Shown in pieces: positions 29,321-37,489 of a stretch of DNA of 64,000 nucleotides. Source of the stretch: an uncultured Prevotellaceae bacterium (lineage in GTDB: Bacteria; Bacteroidota; Bacteroidia; Bacteroidales; Bacteroidaceae). The notes under the pieces were generated by a model that searched no databases, was not told the DNA's origin, and worked only from the letters and a program-made list of their open reading frames with translations. The first letter of the stretch is position 1; every line of letters starts with the position of its first letter. The position numbers and the translations under genes were made by a program. The stretch spans positions 1-64,000 of the forward strand of contig ONFE01000009.1 of the NCBI GenBank assembly GCA_900316985.1, read 5' to 3'.

Positions 29321-32300
29321 TTTAAATTCAATTCTCCCAATATCCTTCCGGTTTGCCACCGTCTTGCCATTGACCATCAGCGTGAGACCCTGTCCCTGAT
29401 GATAGCGCTGGCCGTTGCGGTCCCAGATGATGGTGAGCATCTGTCCGCGGTAAAGGATGCCGTCGAGACAGAAGTAATCCCAACTGTCGGCAGGTATTAA
29501 CGGATTAACCACGATACTGCCGTCGGCCTGCGGACGCAGACCAGCCAAACCTGTAATCACGAGGTCGGCAAAGGTGGAGTGGTTGTAATAGCGCGAGCGT
29601 TCGCGGTCGCCCATCAGCCAGTAGCCGGTCGTCTCGTCGAGATATTCGCCGATATAAGGTTTGCCGCGCATGTGCTGCGACTGTGCGTAGAGGTTCATCT
29701 GCTTGAAGAAGATGGATGAATCAATGCCGGGAACGGTGGTTCCTTCATTCAGGTAATTGGCCAGGGCTGTCAGCGTCTGACTGGTGGCAAAGGGCCAGAT
29801 AGCTCCGTCCCACTCGCATTTGCCTAAGCCGTGTGAGCGGAACAGCGGATGACGGCGCTCGGCAGTAGTCAGTCCGTAGGGGGCGCTGAATCCTTTTTCG
29901 TCGGTCAGCTGTTTCCAGGCCACATCATACTTGGTCTTTCCCTCCTGCCCCTCAAAGAGATTGCAATACCAGGGCATGTAGCCGATGGCCTCGCGCACCT
30001 GGGCAGAAGAGTCGCCGCGCATTGTCTCGAAGAACTGCTGGTCATTATTCCACAGCTTCTCCTCGATGAGGCGCAGCTGCTGACGGTAGTCGTTGTCGTA
30101 TTCCGTTGCTTCCTGCTGCCGGTTTTCCAAGAGTGAAATCTGACCTAAAGCCTTGGCGTTGGCCGCCATGTAGCTGTTGATGGTCGGACGGGCATACTGC
30201 TTCTTGCGTCCGCCTGAGATGCTTTCCTCCATGCCGTCCTGCACGTCGCCCTGCCAGTAGAGGCCGTTTTCCAGTCGGTTGGTGCTCTTCCAGCGGGCAT
30301 ACTCCTCTTCTAACCTTGGACGGAGAGCGAGCAGGAAAGTGGTGTCGCCTTGCACTTTGAAGGCCTCGTAGATGGCATGTGGGTTCCAGCTGGAGAATTT
30401 GTTCATCTTCGCCATGGCCTGTCCGTCGTTGCCGTAATACCACGTGCGCAGTATCTGATGCATATAAGTGGTGTCGCGCAACCAGCGGGTTTCCATCACA
30501 TGATGGCCAATGGCACAGGCAATGAGGTTGTAGCGGTCGGCATAGGAGCGGGGAACGACGAATTCCGTCATGCCCCAGCCCACAGGCGTACGCTTGATAT
30601 GCTTGCGCAACGACCACCAGCGGAAGTAGTAGATATCGTTGAAATCCTTATCCGGACAGTCGAAAAGGGGAATATTCTCGGCCATCCAGTTGGCGGCATC
30701 CTCGTTGGCAATGTCGGGCATTGGGGCTTTCCGCTCTTCGGTATCGAGGGCATAGAATGCCTTTTCGTCAGCGGCAAAACGGTCGGAATAGGCCGGAAGG
30801 ATGTCGGTGGAAAGCACGGTGGGCTGCATTTGAGAGGCAGCGCGGGCATCCAGACAGTTATACTGGTTCATAAACAGACTGCCGCCATGACTGGCCACCA
30901 CGGGAGCGTCACTGCCGTGGAGGGGGAAAACACCGTCGGCCATCGGTCTGCTGACCACGTTGGCAATATGATAGCCGACCGCAGGGTCGAGTTCATCGGC
31001 ACGCGGCATGTCGAAATCCTGATCGGCGGGCGTTTCGTTGTTGGGTTCCGTGAATATTTTTCCCGTACGGAAGACGATGCGTGTGATGGCTTCCACCGGC
31101 GTATCAAACTGCCGTTCGCTGACTTTCTTGCCATCCACGAAATAGACGGCGCGGTGCTGACTCGTGGAAAGCAAGGCCTTGATGTGGTATTCCACACCCA
31201 TCTCATATTTTTTCACAAGGGTGCCATAGCGGGCGCCGCCCTTCACTCGGATGGCTGCTGCTGAATCAACCACGATGCGTGAGCAAACGTTGCCACCGTT
31301 GTCCATGAACTCGATGTCGAATTCTCCTTTGTCATCCTGGTCCATCATCAGGTCGAACTCCACTTCCAGTTCCTTTGTGGCGGGAATCACACGTTCGGCC
31401 TTGGCATAGTCGTAGGGGTCGCTGTCGTAGAGATTCAGCCATCCGTTATTCAGGAGGATATGGCACAGGCTGGGCATATAGAGGTTCCAGTCGGTCATGT
31501 CGGCCAGCGTCTTGTACTGCGAGAAACCGCCGTTGGCATGACTGGTGGCCGCCAGTCTGACGGGTACGGCAATTCTCGACACCCACATATCCTCCTTATT
31601 CGTGCTGTAGGTCACCCACAGATGACCGTCTTTCGGTGTGCCGTTACCTTCTTGGATGCCGCGCACATACTGCGGACCGTAACTCTTGAACTGTCCACCG
31701 TGACGCAGGGGCATCACGTCGCCGTGAACCAGTGAGAGCGTATTGTAATCCAGTCCGTCGCTGCTGAGGCTAATGGCCAGCGGCCAACGGTATTCTGCCG
31801 GGTTATAGACCGTGGCGTAGGAACCGTCGCTCAACCGCTGTCCCCATATCTTGGCGTTGCTGTTCACCAGTCCAGGAGCCCTGTAGGCAGGCTCGCGCCA
31901 TGTGTTTCCGCCGTCGGCAGAGATAGACGTAAGGGCATGTTTCCACAGGCCTACCTTCCGGCCGTCGGGCAGGGTATAGCCGCTGAAAGCCTTCAGGGGC
32001 GACTTGAAGGGCAGGATATCGTCGCCGCGGTCACTCTCCTCAGCCCATTGCATGCGCTGCATGGGGTCGGCAATCAAGGCATCCACGGCCTTTACCAGAT
32101 TCTTGTCCTTGGCCTTTTTATAGTAGGGATAGTCGGTGTTCTTCTCGCCGAAACCGTGGTTGTAGTGGATGAAATAGATGGGACCGAACGAGCCGTCTTT
32201 CTTGATTTCACGCACCACGCGTCCGATGCCGTTACCATCGTTGGGGTCGTCCTTCATCGTCTGGCAGATGCCATAGTAACCGATGGCCAGCAGTTTGCCG

Positions 32301-33592
32301 TTGGGCGCCACATACCAGCCCACCCGCTGGTGCATTACGGCTTTCAGATTATGGGCCGGGGGCAGGGTGGAACCTTCCTTGCAGAAGCCTTCCGGCACGT
32401 TGTATTCGGGGAACAGCTCCACGGGTTTGCTCCATGTGTAGCCGTCTTCCGAAGTCTGCAGCATGGTCTTTCCCGGTGCTTCGTGTTCATGGCGCGGGTC
32501 GGTCAGGTAGTGCATATAGAACCGTCCGTTCCAGTAGGCCATCATCGGCTGGTGGTTATAGGTCCACGGTTTCTCGCCGCGCAAGGTCTGGATGTTATGC
32601 ACGCCGATGGTGGGCTGCAGTCCGCCGTCGTGTCTTTCGGGGCGTGAGATGGCCGTTCCGGTATAGTGCACACAGTCGCGGTTGTATTTCTTCAGGTTCT
32701 CCACCAGTTGCTCGTCGGCCATGAATACCGTGCCGTGCTTATGGCCTATGGGGAAACTGACGCTGCCCGTCTGGTCCTGGAAGGTCTTGAAGTCCTTCGT
32801 GCGATGGGCGCCGTAGATTTTATGGCGGTACGAGTCGTAGTAGATGTAGTACCAGTCGCCTACCTTTGCCGTGGAAGGTCCTTCGGTGAATGACTCCGTG
32901 AAGGGTTCTGAGGCTGCCGACCACGGGCCGTAGGGACTTGTGGCAAAGGCCACCTTGATGTTGCGCATCGGCCGCGTATTGTCCTTCACCACCATCACAT
33001 AGTCCTGGTTTCCGCGTTTTACCAGCGTGGCATCGATGGCCGAGAATCCCGGTTCGTAGAACAGCTGCGTCTTTGAAAACGTGCGGAAGTCCTTGGTGGT
33101 CATGTAATACAGCCGGTGATTGTTCTTGTGCTCCTCCTGTCCGTCGGGGAAACGGCCGGGCACACACGAGGCCCAAACGATGAGATACTGCCGTTTCACG
33201 TCGTCGTAGAACAGTTCCGGTGCCCAGGTGTTCACCGTCGTGGTGTCCATTCCCGTCTCGATAAAACGCTGGGGAGTCCAGTGAATAAGGTCTTTCGAGG
33301 AACTGTAGCCGAAGCCCAAATCACCCCGCCAACTGCTGGTCCATACCAGATGGAAGGTGCCGTCGGGACCCTTCACGATACTCGGGTCGCGCATCACCTT
33401 CTGCTGACCCACCATCGGACGCAGGAAAACGCCCTGAATGCTGTCCCATCGGATGCCGTCACGGCTATAGATGAACCGCAATCCTTCGGTGGCCGGCTCA
33501 TGAAACGAAGTGCTGACATAGATGTCCTTTGCCAGCAGCGTGGAGTTAGTTATTGTTAGTGTTGCTAAAAGTAATAGAAAAAGCCTTTTCAT
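29318..33592 (-). CDS. Three-domain glycosidase: GH43-like + sialidase-like propeller + six-hairpin (GH142-like) domain
   Basis: 1424 residues with signal peptide (to about 21). Residues about 23-320 are a GH43 propeller with the expected triad: Asp in VMRDPS (69), Asp in SAIDATLV, Glu in FTEGPS. Residues about 330-700 form a second propeller (CQTMKDDPNDGNGIGRVV, SADGGNTW). A LamG-like stretch follows (about 720-860), then an alpha/alpha-toroid region (about 890-1380). In B. thetaiotaomicron BT1020 a GH143 Dha-hydrolase and a GH142 beta-L-arabinofuranosidase are fused, so domains two and three may be their equivalents with GH43 added in front; this is inference. The leader RNA can pair with the start codon region. 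The stop codon lies in a GAAGAGTGAAGA-type repeat. First enzyme of the minus-strand run, 124 bp after the PfkB gene. Confidence 0.82.
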   Translation of the reverse strand: MKRLFLLLLATLTITNSTLLAKDIYVSTSFHEPATEGLRFIYSRDGIRWDSIQGVFLRPMVGQQKVMRDPSIVKGPDGTFHLVWTSSWRGDLGFGYSSSKDLIHWTPQRFIETGMDTTTVNTWAPELFYDDVKRQYLIVWASCVPGRFPDGQEEHKNNHRLYYMTTKDFRTFSKTQLFYEPGFSAIDATLVKRGNQDYVMVVKDNTRPMRNIKVAFATSPYGPWSAASEPFTESFTEGPSTAKVGDWYYIYYDSYRHKIYGAHRTKDFKTFQDQTGSVSFPIGHKHGTVFMADEQLVENLKKYNRDCVHYTGTAISRPERHDGGLQPTIGVHNIQTLRGEKPWTYNHQPMMAYWNGRFYMHYLTDPRHEHEAPGKTMLQTSEDGYTWSKPVELFPEYNVPEGFCKEGSTLPPAHNLKAVMHQRVGWYVAPNGKLLAIGYYGICQTMKDDPNDGNGIGRVVREIKKDGSFGPIYFIHYNHGFGEKNTDYPYYKKAKDKNLVKAVDALIADPMQRMQWAEESDRGDDILPFKSPLKAFSGYTLPDGRKVGLWKHALTSISADGGNTWREPAYRAPGLVNSNAKIWGQRLSDGSYATVYNPAEYRWPLAISLSSDGLDYNTLSLVHGDVMPLRHGGQFKSYGPQYVRGIQEGNGTPKDGHLWVTYSTNKEDMWVSRIAVPVRLAATSHANGGFSQYKTLADMTDWNLYMPSLCHILLNNGWLNLYDSDPYDYAKAERVIPATKELEVEFDLMMDQDDKGEFDIEFMDNGGNVCSRIVVDSAAAIRVKGGARYGTLVKKYEMGVEYHIKALLSTSQHRAVYFVDGKKVSERQFDTPVEAITRIVFRTGKIFTEPNNETPADQDFDMPRADELDPAVGYHIANVVSRPMADGVFPLHGSDAPVVASHGGSLFMNQYNCLDARAASQMQPTVLSTDILPAYSDRFAADEKAFYALDTEERKAPMPDIANEDAANWMAENIPLFDCPDKDFNDIYYFRWWSLRKHIKRTPVGWGMTEFVVPRSYADRYNLIACAIGHHVMETRWLRDTTYMHQILRTWYYGNDGQAMAKMNKFSSWNPHAIYEAFKVQGDTTFLLALRPRLEEEYARWKSTNRLENGLYWQGDVQDGMEESISGGRKKQYARPTINSYMAANAKALGQISLLENRQQEATEYDNDYRQQLRLIEEKLWNNDQQFFETMRGDSSAQVREAIGYMPWYCNLFEGQEGKTKYDVAWKQLTDEKGFSAPYGLTTAERRHPLFRSHGLGKCEWDGAIWPFATSQTLTALANYLNEGTTVPGIDSSIFFKQMNLYAQSQHMRGKPYIGEYLDETTGYWLMGDRERSRYYNHSTFADLVITGLAGLRPQADGSIVVNPLIPADSWDYFCLDGILYRGQMLTIIWDRNGQRYHQGQGLTLMVNGKTVANRKDIGRIEFK

Positions 33593-33636
33593 ATCGACGT
33601 CTTTATTTACATTTAAGACGCAATGAAAAGGCTTTT
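33579..33636 (-). promoter_or_regulatory. Leader hairpin covering the start codon of the GH43 fusion gene
   Basis: A 14-base segment (33623-33636) is perfectly complementary to 33579-33592, which holds the ATG and the next codons. A further 6 bp (33598-33603 with 33615-33620) pair inside. In RNA this would bury the start codon. Confidence 0.5.
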
Positions 33637-33674
33637 GTAATCATTATTGGCCTCGACCAATATCGTTTTACGAT

Positions 33675-33741
33675 ATAACGTTATCACGTTATAACGAATT
33701 ATCCGCAAGTCCTCCCTAATCAGGGAGGATTTGGGTGGGTC
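33675..33741. repeat. ATAACGT dyad and GC-rich palindrome between PfkB and the GH43 fusion
   Basis: Arms ataacgt (33675-33681) and acgttat (33686-33692); a related cgttataacgttatgacg block is at 29272-29301 in the other intergenic gap of the run. The palindrome at 33710-33741 (cctccctaatcagggagg) forms the end of the PfkB frame. Confidence 0.6.
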
Positions 33742-34666
33742 GCATTTTCTTCCCGAATTCGGCGCTGATATAATTGTTCAGGCTCTTGCAGCATTCGGCA
33801 CTGAAGCGCTGGCCGCAGTCGATGAGCAGGTCCCACTGTTCTTCTGTGAGCCCGCGGTCGATTACTTCGCGGGTGATACCGTATTTCATCATGCCAAACA
33901 CCAGACCCGCGTTGAAATTATCGCCGGCCCCAATGGTGCTCACAACCTCAATGTCCGATGGAATGGGGTAATTTTTGCTTAAACCTCCCTCTGCGCGCAG
34001 TTCGATGGGCCGCGACCCCTGCGTATAGATAAACTTCTTACAATAGAAGGAAATCTCCGCCCGATACACCTTGTCCGCATCGTCCTTCTTGTACATCACC
34101 TCGAAATCCTCATGCGAGCCGCGCACGATGTCGGCCATTTCCAGATTCTCCAAGATGTTCGGCGTCAGTTTCATCACCTCGTTCTTATGCGATGGGCGGA
34201 AATTCACATCATAATAGAGAATGGCTCCCTTCTGACGGGCATAGTCCAGAAAACCCTTCACCTGCGGACGGATTACCGGATTGATGGCATAATAGGAACC
34301 GAACATCACGATGTCGTCTTTCTCCACGTCGGGCATCACGAAGTCCAGTTGGTCGTGGGGATGATCCTTGTAGAACAGGTATTCCGCATCGTTCTGCTCG
34401 TTGAGGAACGCCAGCGAGAGCGGCGACTTCGAATCCGGGAATACATTGATATACTCTGCGCTCACCCCGTTTTCCTCGAGGAACGAGATAATCATCTGGC
34501 CGACGCGGTCATTACCCGTCTCGCTGATAAACTGTGCCGGAACGCCCGCGCGTCCCAGTGAAATCATGGCATTGTAAGTACTGCCCCCCGGCACGGCGCC
34601 GATGGGCTGATTATCCTTGAAGATGATGTCGAGCACCGTCTCTCCGATTCCTATTACTTTTCTCAT
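33716..34666 (-). CDS. PfkB-family sugar kinase (fructokinase/ribokinase type)
   Basis: 316 residues from ATG 34666 (MRKVIGIGETVLDI), chosen because the 18 upstream codons contain the promoter and lack conservation. Cytoplasmic, no signal. N-terminal GETVLDI and GGSTYNA sugar-binding motifs; C-terminal anion-hole/catalytic TIGAGDNFNAG with the base Asp. It phosphorylates a sugar, most likely a ketose or a product released by the adjacent PUL enzymes; the sugar is not readable. The last residues (RPTQILPD) and the stop codon come from a dispersed palindromic repeat, so the C-terminus is repeat-derived. Confidence 0.92.
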   Translation of the reverse strand: MRKVIGIGETVLDIIFKDNQPIGAVPGGSTYNAMISLGRAGVPAQFISETGNDRVGQMIISFLEENGVSAEYINVFPDSKSPLSLAFLNEQNDAEYLFYKDHPHDQLDFVMPDVEKDDIVMFGSYYAINPVIRPQVKGFLDYARQKGAILYYDVNFRPSHKNEVMKLTPNILENLEMADIVRGSHEDFEVMYKKDDADKVYRAEISFYCKKFIYTQGSRPIELRAEGGLSKNYPIPSDIEVVSTIGAGDNFNAGLVFGMMKYGITREVIDRGLTEEQWDLLIDCGQRFSAECCKSLNNYISAEFGKKMRPTQILPD

Positions 34667-34687
34667 TTTCTTTTCTTTAGTCAAGTG

Positions 34688-34695
34688 CAAAAATA
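34688..34695 (-). promoter_or_regulatory. -7 promoter element of the PfkB gene
   Basis: TATTTTTG on the minus strand, 21 bp upstream of the chosen start. Confidence 0.5.
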
Positions 34696-34783
34696 CAAAA
34701 TCTTTTTCAGATACAAACAAATAAGACGGTTTTTATCCGAAATTTGTTTTTCTGTCCTCAAAACTAAAAATACTAAGATAAAA

Positions 34784-34817
34784 TCCCTTTCCCCCACACA
34801 AGGAGGGTTAGGGGGAA
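34784..34817. repeat. Intergenic GC-rich palindromic repeat
   Basis: Degenerate copy (ccctttcccccacacaagga...) between the PfkB and lipoprotein genes. Confidence 0.5.
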
Positions 34818-34856
34818 GAATGGGTTGTAGTGGTTAACTCTCAGGTTGGGGCTCTA

Positions 34857-35456
34857 TCATGAATCCCCTGCAAACAGCAGGAAATTCACTTGAAAGTCTT
34901 TTACATATTGCAACAAAGGATCGATAGCCCATGTCAGTTCCGAAGGGAACTCCACTCGCAGATACATCCATGTTTTGTTTTTCAGTTTGATGTCTTTTTC
35001 GAAGAAAAGTCTCCGGTCACCGACATTCCCTGCCAAGAGGAACGAGTTCTGACTCACCGATTTTGTCACAGCCCCCATGTTAAGAGCCTCGTATTTTTCC
35101 TGTACCGACTTCTCGCTTTCATCATCGTAGGCAACAGCCAACAGCGTGACCCCATGATATTCAACGTGCAGTTTACGCTCCCTTGAATCGGACATATATT
35201 TCATGAATTCGGGATATTCCACCGCGATGCTATCCTTATAGTTTCTCCATTTCTTCCATTTGGCCGTTTCAAAGCGATTTCGCAACCACTTGCTGTCATA
35301 GAATACCGTGTCAACCTTCTTCAAGGAGTTATCCACAAAAACCGTATCATGAACAACTTCCCTCTTCACGACCTCTTTCTGATGGCATGCACTGACCATG
35401 AAAGCCATCATCAGTGCGACCATAGCATACTTCCTTACTCCTTTAGTAATGGCCAT
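34857..35456 (-). CDS. Hypothetical lipoprotein
   Basis: 199 residues; lipoprotein signal with lipobox MVSAC (Cys near residue 24), then a mixed Lys/Glu-rich globular domain. No family recognised. It starts 5 bp after the stop of the DnaB-like gene, so the two are probably one transcript: an unusual pairing of a cytoplasmic ATPase with a lipoprotein. Confidence 0.7.
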   Translation of the reverse strand: MAITKGVRKYAMVALMMAFMVSACHQKEVVKREVVHDTVFVDNSLKKVDTVFYDSKWLRNRFETAKWKKWRNYKDSIAVEYPEFMKYMSDSRERKLHVEYHGVTLLAVAYDDESEKSVQEKYEALNMGAVTKSVSQNSFLLAGNVGDRRLFFEKDIKLKNKTWMYLRVEFPSELTWAIDPLLQYVKDFQVNFLLFAGDS

Positions 35457-35461
35457 TTTAA

Positions 35462-36475
35462 TTACTCATTTAAATAGGAAAACTCTTCAAGGTCAAACTT
35501 TCTTATCAGATTTCTAACAGCCTTATTTTCCATTAAATCCTCCATTCTGGTTGGCTTATAAGCAGATGCACTTGTCTCATTCCTCATTATCACAGCACCC
35601 GTCTCCTGCTTATAATTAAGAACAAACTCGCCCAAAGGCTTAAAACTATTCTTCCTCACAATGATTTGCATTATTCCACGCAGGTCTTCGCCATGCTCAT
35701 CCGTGTAGATGTGATAATATTCAGGGCGATGTGTAAACATTATGACATCTGCAAGTTCCTCAATATAACAGGGGTCTGGCAAATTTGTCAGTTCAGGCCG
35801 CCTTAAATCGTAATCATCATCATAGCCTGTAAATTTGTTCAACATTGTCCCTACAATAATTGGCAGGTTTTCCTGGATGGCCAGTTGTTTCAGCGAACGC
35901 ATCACGTTTGCTGTTCTCTCTGAAGGACTCCCGTTTTCATTTCCTAGATCAATCATTTGCAGACAGTCTATGAAAATGATGCTTATTTCCTTTTCATTGA
36001 TGTATTTTTGTGTGGTTTCAATCAGTTCATCAAGGGGTAGCCCCAAACTGTCATGTATAAACAATGAGTCATCGTCTAAAGTTTGTATGCCCTTATCAAG
36101 TTCTTTCCACTGATGCGGCTCCAAACTACCTTTCTGCAAATCAAGCGTGGGAATGTCACAGTGGATGGACAGAAATCTGGAAAAATATTCTGACTTCAGC
36201 TTTTTTGTCGAGAACAGCAATACGGAAAGCTCGCTCTTCTGTACGATATTATCTATCATCGACAGCATAAACTCCTCTTTTCCCATGCAGGCTCTTCCGC
36301 CAATGACGTACACCTTTCCTTTCTCAAAGCCGTCCGTCAAATCATCCAGTGGCCGGAATCCGGATGATATTCCCGATCTACTCTCTTTTGCTATTTTTAC
36401 CTCTATCTCATGAAGGCAGTCCTTCAGCATCTCACGTATGCTGGAGCATCCAATTTCACTCTTTGTTTCTTTCAT
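35462..36475 (-). CDS. DnaB-like helicase C-terminal (RecA-fold) ATPase
   Basis: 337 residues, corresponding only to the C-terminal ATPase half of replicative helicase DnaB; no N-terminal primase-binding domain. SGFRPLDDLTDGFEKGKVYV matches the linker-helix entry of DnaB. The Walker A region is GGRACMGKEEF: the Lys is kept but the usual Thr/Ser is Glu, so ATP hydrolysis may be impaired. Walker B-like IIFIDCLQMI is present. It may be a degraded helicase, a loader antagonist or a mobile-element protein. It lies outside the 15-bp repeats that flank the WYL island and has a different promoter (TATATTTG at 36511) without the WYL dyad. Confidence 0.8.
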   Translation of the reverse strand: MKETKSEIGCSSIREMLKDCLHEIEVKIAKESRSGISSGFRPLDDLTDGFEKGKVYVIGGRACMGKEEFMLSMIDNIVQKSELSVLLFSTKKLKSEYFSRFLSIHCDIPTLDLQKGSLEPHQWKELDKGIQTLDDDSLFIHDSLGLPLDELIETTQKYINEKEISIIFIDCLQMIDLGNENGSPSERTANVMRSLKQLAIQENLPIIVGTMLNKFTGYDDDYDLRRPELTNLPDPCYIEELADVIMFTHRPEYYHIYTDEHGEDLRGIMQIIVRKNSFKPLGEFVLNYKQETGAVIMRNETSASAYKPTRMEDLMENKAVRNLIRKFDLEEFSYLNE

Positions 36476-36510
36476 ATCGTTTGTTACTTAAATTAATAGG
36501 CTATCTGTTG

Positions 36511-36534
36511 CAAATATACAAATTTGCATATTTG
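36511..36534 (-). promoter_or_regulatory. Promoter of the DnaB-like gene with an overlapping inverted repeat
   Basis: TATATTTG (36511-36518 on the minus strand) fits the -7 consensus. Arms caaatat (36511-36517) and atatttg (36528-36534) flank a 10-bp spacer, a possible operator unlike the WYL dyad. Confidence 0.4.
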
Positions 36535-36552
36535 CTTCCAAAGATTATTCTA

Positions 36553-36567
36553 TCACAAGCCTTGTGA
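36553..36567. repeat. Left copy of the 15-bp island-flanking repeat
   Basis: tcacaagccttgtga, identical to 47578-47592. Near-palindromic. It overlaps the stop codon of the 192-aa gene. Confidence 0.55.
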
Positions 36568-37131
36568 ATTTGGCAATTTGCATTTCCAAATCACGTTGGC
36601 CCGTACGAGATCAATCTTCTTTGCTTCTCCACGTTTGCCGGAAATGGCATAGTATTTGGCTACATTCGGAGGCAGGATGGCGGAGAATATTTTCCGAATC
36701 CTCGTACACTTCTCGTTAATGGAATTGAGCGTTGGGTTAGTCACATCCCAAATGCTTTTCTTTATCCTGTCCGTCAGTCCGTCATTGGGCCTTAACAGCA
36801 GATAAAGAGCCGTCAACTCCTCCCGATAGTCAGGCAGACATTTCAGGACGATGCCCTCAGGGTGGGAGAGGAACAGCAGATAAACCGCCTTGACCAATGG
36901 CTCCATCTCCACTTTTACCTCCTTTTCATCTGAAAGCAGGACTATTACATAATCCTTTGTCACGACCAGTTGCGGGAACAGTTCTTCTTCATTCATAACC
37001 GCTATAATCTCAGCATCCTCCACGCCATACGCTTTGAGTCTGCGTACTTTCTCCTTCACTTCGTCCAAAAGAATGGAGCAGTGGAAGTGCTCCAGTTCTT
37101 TTGAAATGAATTGTTTCATTTGGTTTTCCAT
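36553..37131 (-). CDS. Hypothetical protein of a Bacteroidota-specific type
   Basis: 192 residues, soluble and helical, no signal peptide. The stretch KAVYLLFLSHPEGIVL and the later RIRKIFSAILPPNVAKYY resemble an uncharacterised Bacteroidota family with a winged-helix-like pattern, as far as I can recall; no function is known to me. It ends inside the left flanking repeat. Translated 12 bp downstream of the small acidic protein from the same WYL-dyad promoter. Confidence 0.7.
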   Translation of the reverse strand: MENQMKQFISKELEHFHCSILLDEVKEKVRRLKAYGVEDAEIIAVMNEEELFPQLVVTKDYVIVLLSDEKEVKVEMEPLVKAVYLLFLSHPEGIVLKCLPDYREELTALYLLLRPNDGLTDRIKKSIWDVTNPTLNSINEKCTRIRKIFSAILPPNVAKYYAISGKRGEAKKIDLVRANVIWKCKLPNSQGL

Positions 37132-37143
37132 ATTCGCATGTAT

Positions 37144-37344
37144 TTAGAATCCCATAGCATCCATCATAGCGTCATAATCCCACGGACTGCTTGGCATTTC
37201 GCCATACATCCCATCTGTCAGGGCATCCCAAGAATCTTCTTCAGTCCACTCGTAACCACCACACTCATAATCACCACCTTCGCAGTAATCATCTTCATAC
37301 TCATCATACTCTTCGTAAGAGTCTTCATATAATTCTTTTGCCAT
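37144..37344 (-). CDS. Small, very acidic Tyr-rich protein
   Basis: 66 residues with about one third Asp/Glu and many Tyr and Gly; no Lys after residue 3 and no Arg. Soluble. Charge and size are like DNA-mimic or inhibitor proteins, but this is only a resemblance. It is the first gene after a WYL-dyad promoter and is followed at 12 bp by the 192-aa gene, which argues that it is real despite its biased composition. Confidence 0.62.
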   Translation of the reverse strand: MAKELYEDSYEEYDEYEDDYCEGGDYECGGYEWTEEDSWDALTDGMYGEMPSSPWDYDAMMDAMGF

Positions 37345-37394
37345 ACCTTTTTTGCATTTTGAACTAACAGAGCACCATGTTCTGTTTTCTGTTG

Positions 37395-37428
37395 CAAAGG
37401 TACAAAATGATAACGAACGCTATATTCG
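37395..37428 (-). promoter_or_regulatory. WYL-dyad promoter E (acidic protein/192-aa operon)
   Basis: Dyad CGAACGCTATATTCG at 37414-37428; -7 element TACCTTTG (minus strand) at 37395-37402; 11 bp between. The dyad overlaps where the -33 element should be, as a repressor site would. Confidence 0.75.
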
Positions 37429-37461
37429 TTAGGCAATACGATCTTGTAGTTCGTATAGAAG

Positions 37462-37489
37462 AAAAGGAGCTACAAACTATAGCCCCTTT
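37462..37489 (-). terminator. Terminator at the end of the retron operon
   Basis: On the minus strand aaaggggcta pairs with tagctccttt (one mismatch) followed by a T-rich run. The hairpin includes the PLD gene's stop codon. Confidence 0.55.

Noticed and set aside
36553..36567. Transcription terminator in the 15-bp repeat
   Set aside because: The palindrome has a one-base centre, so only a short stem can form; weak as a terminator.
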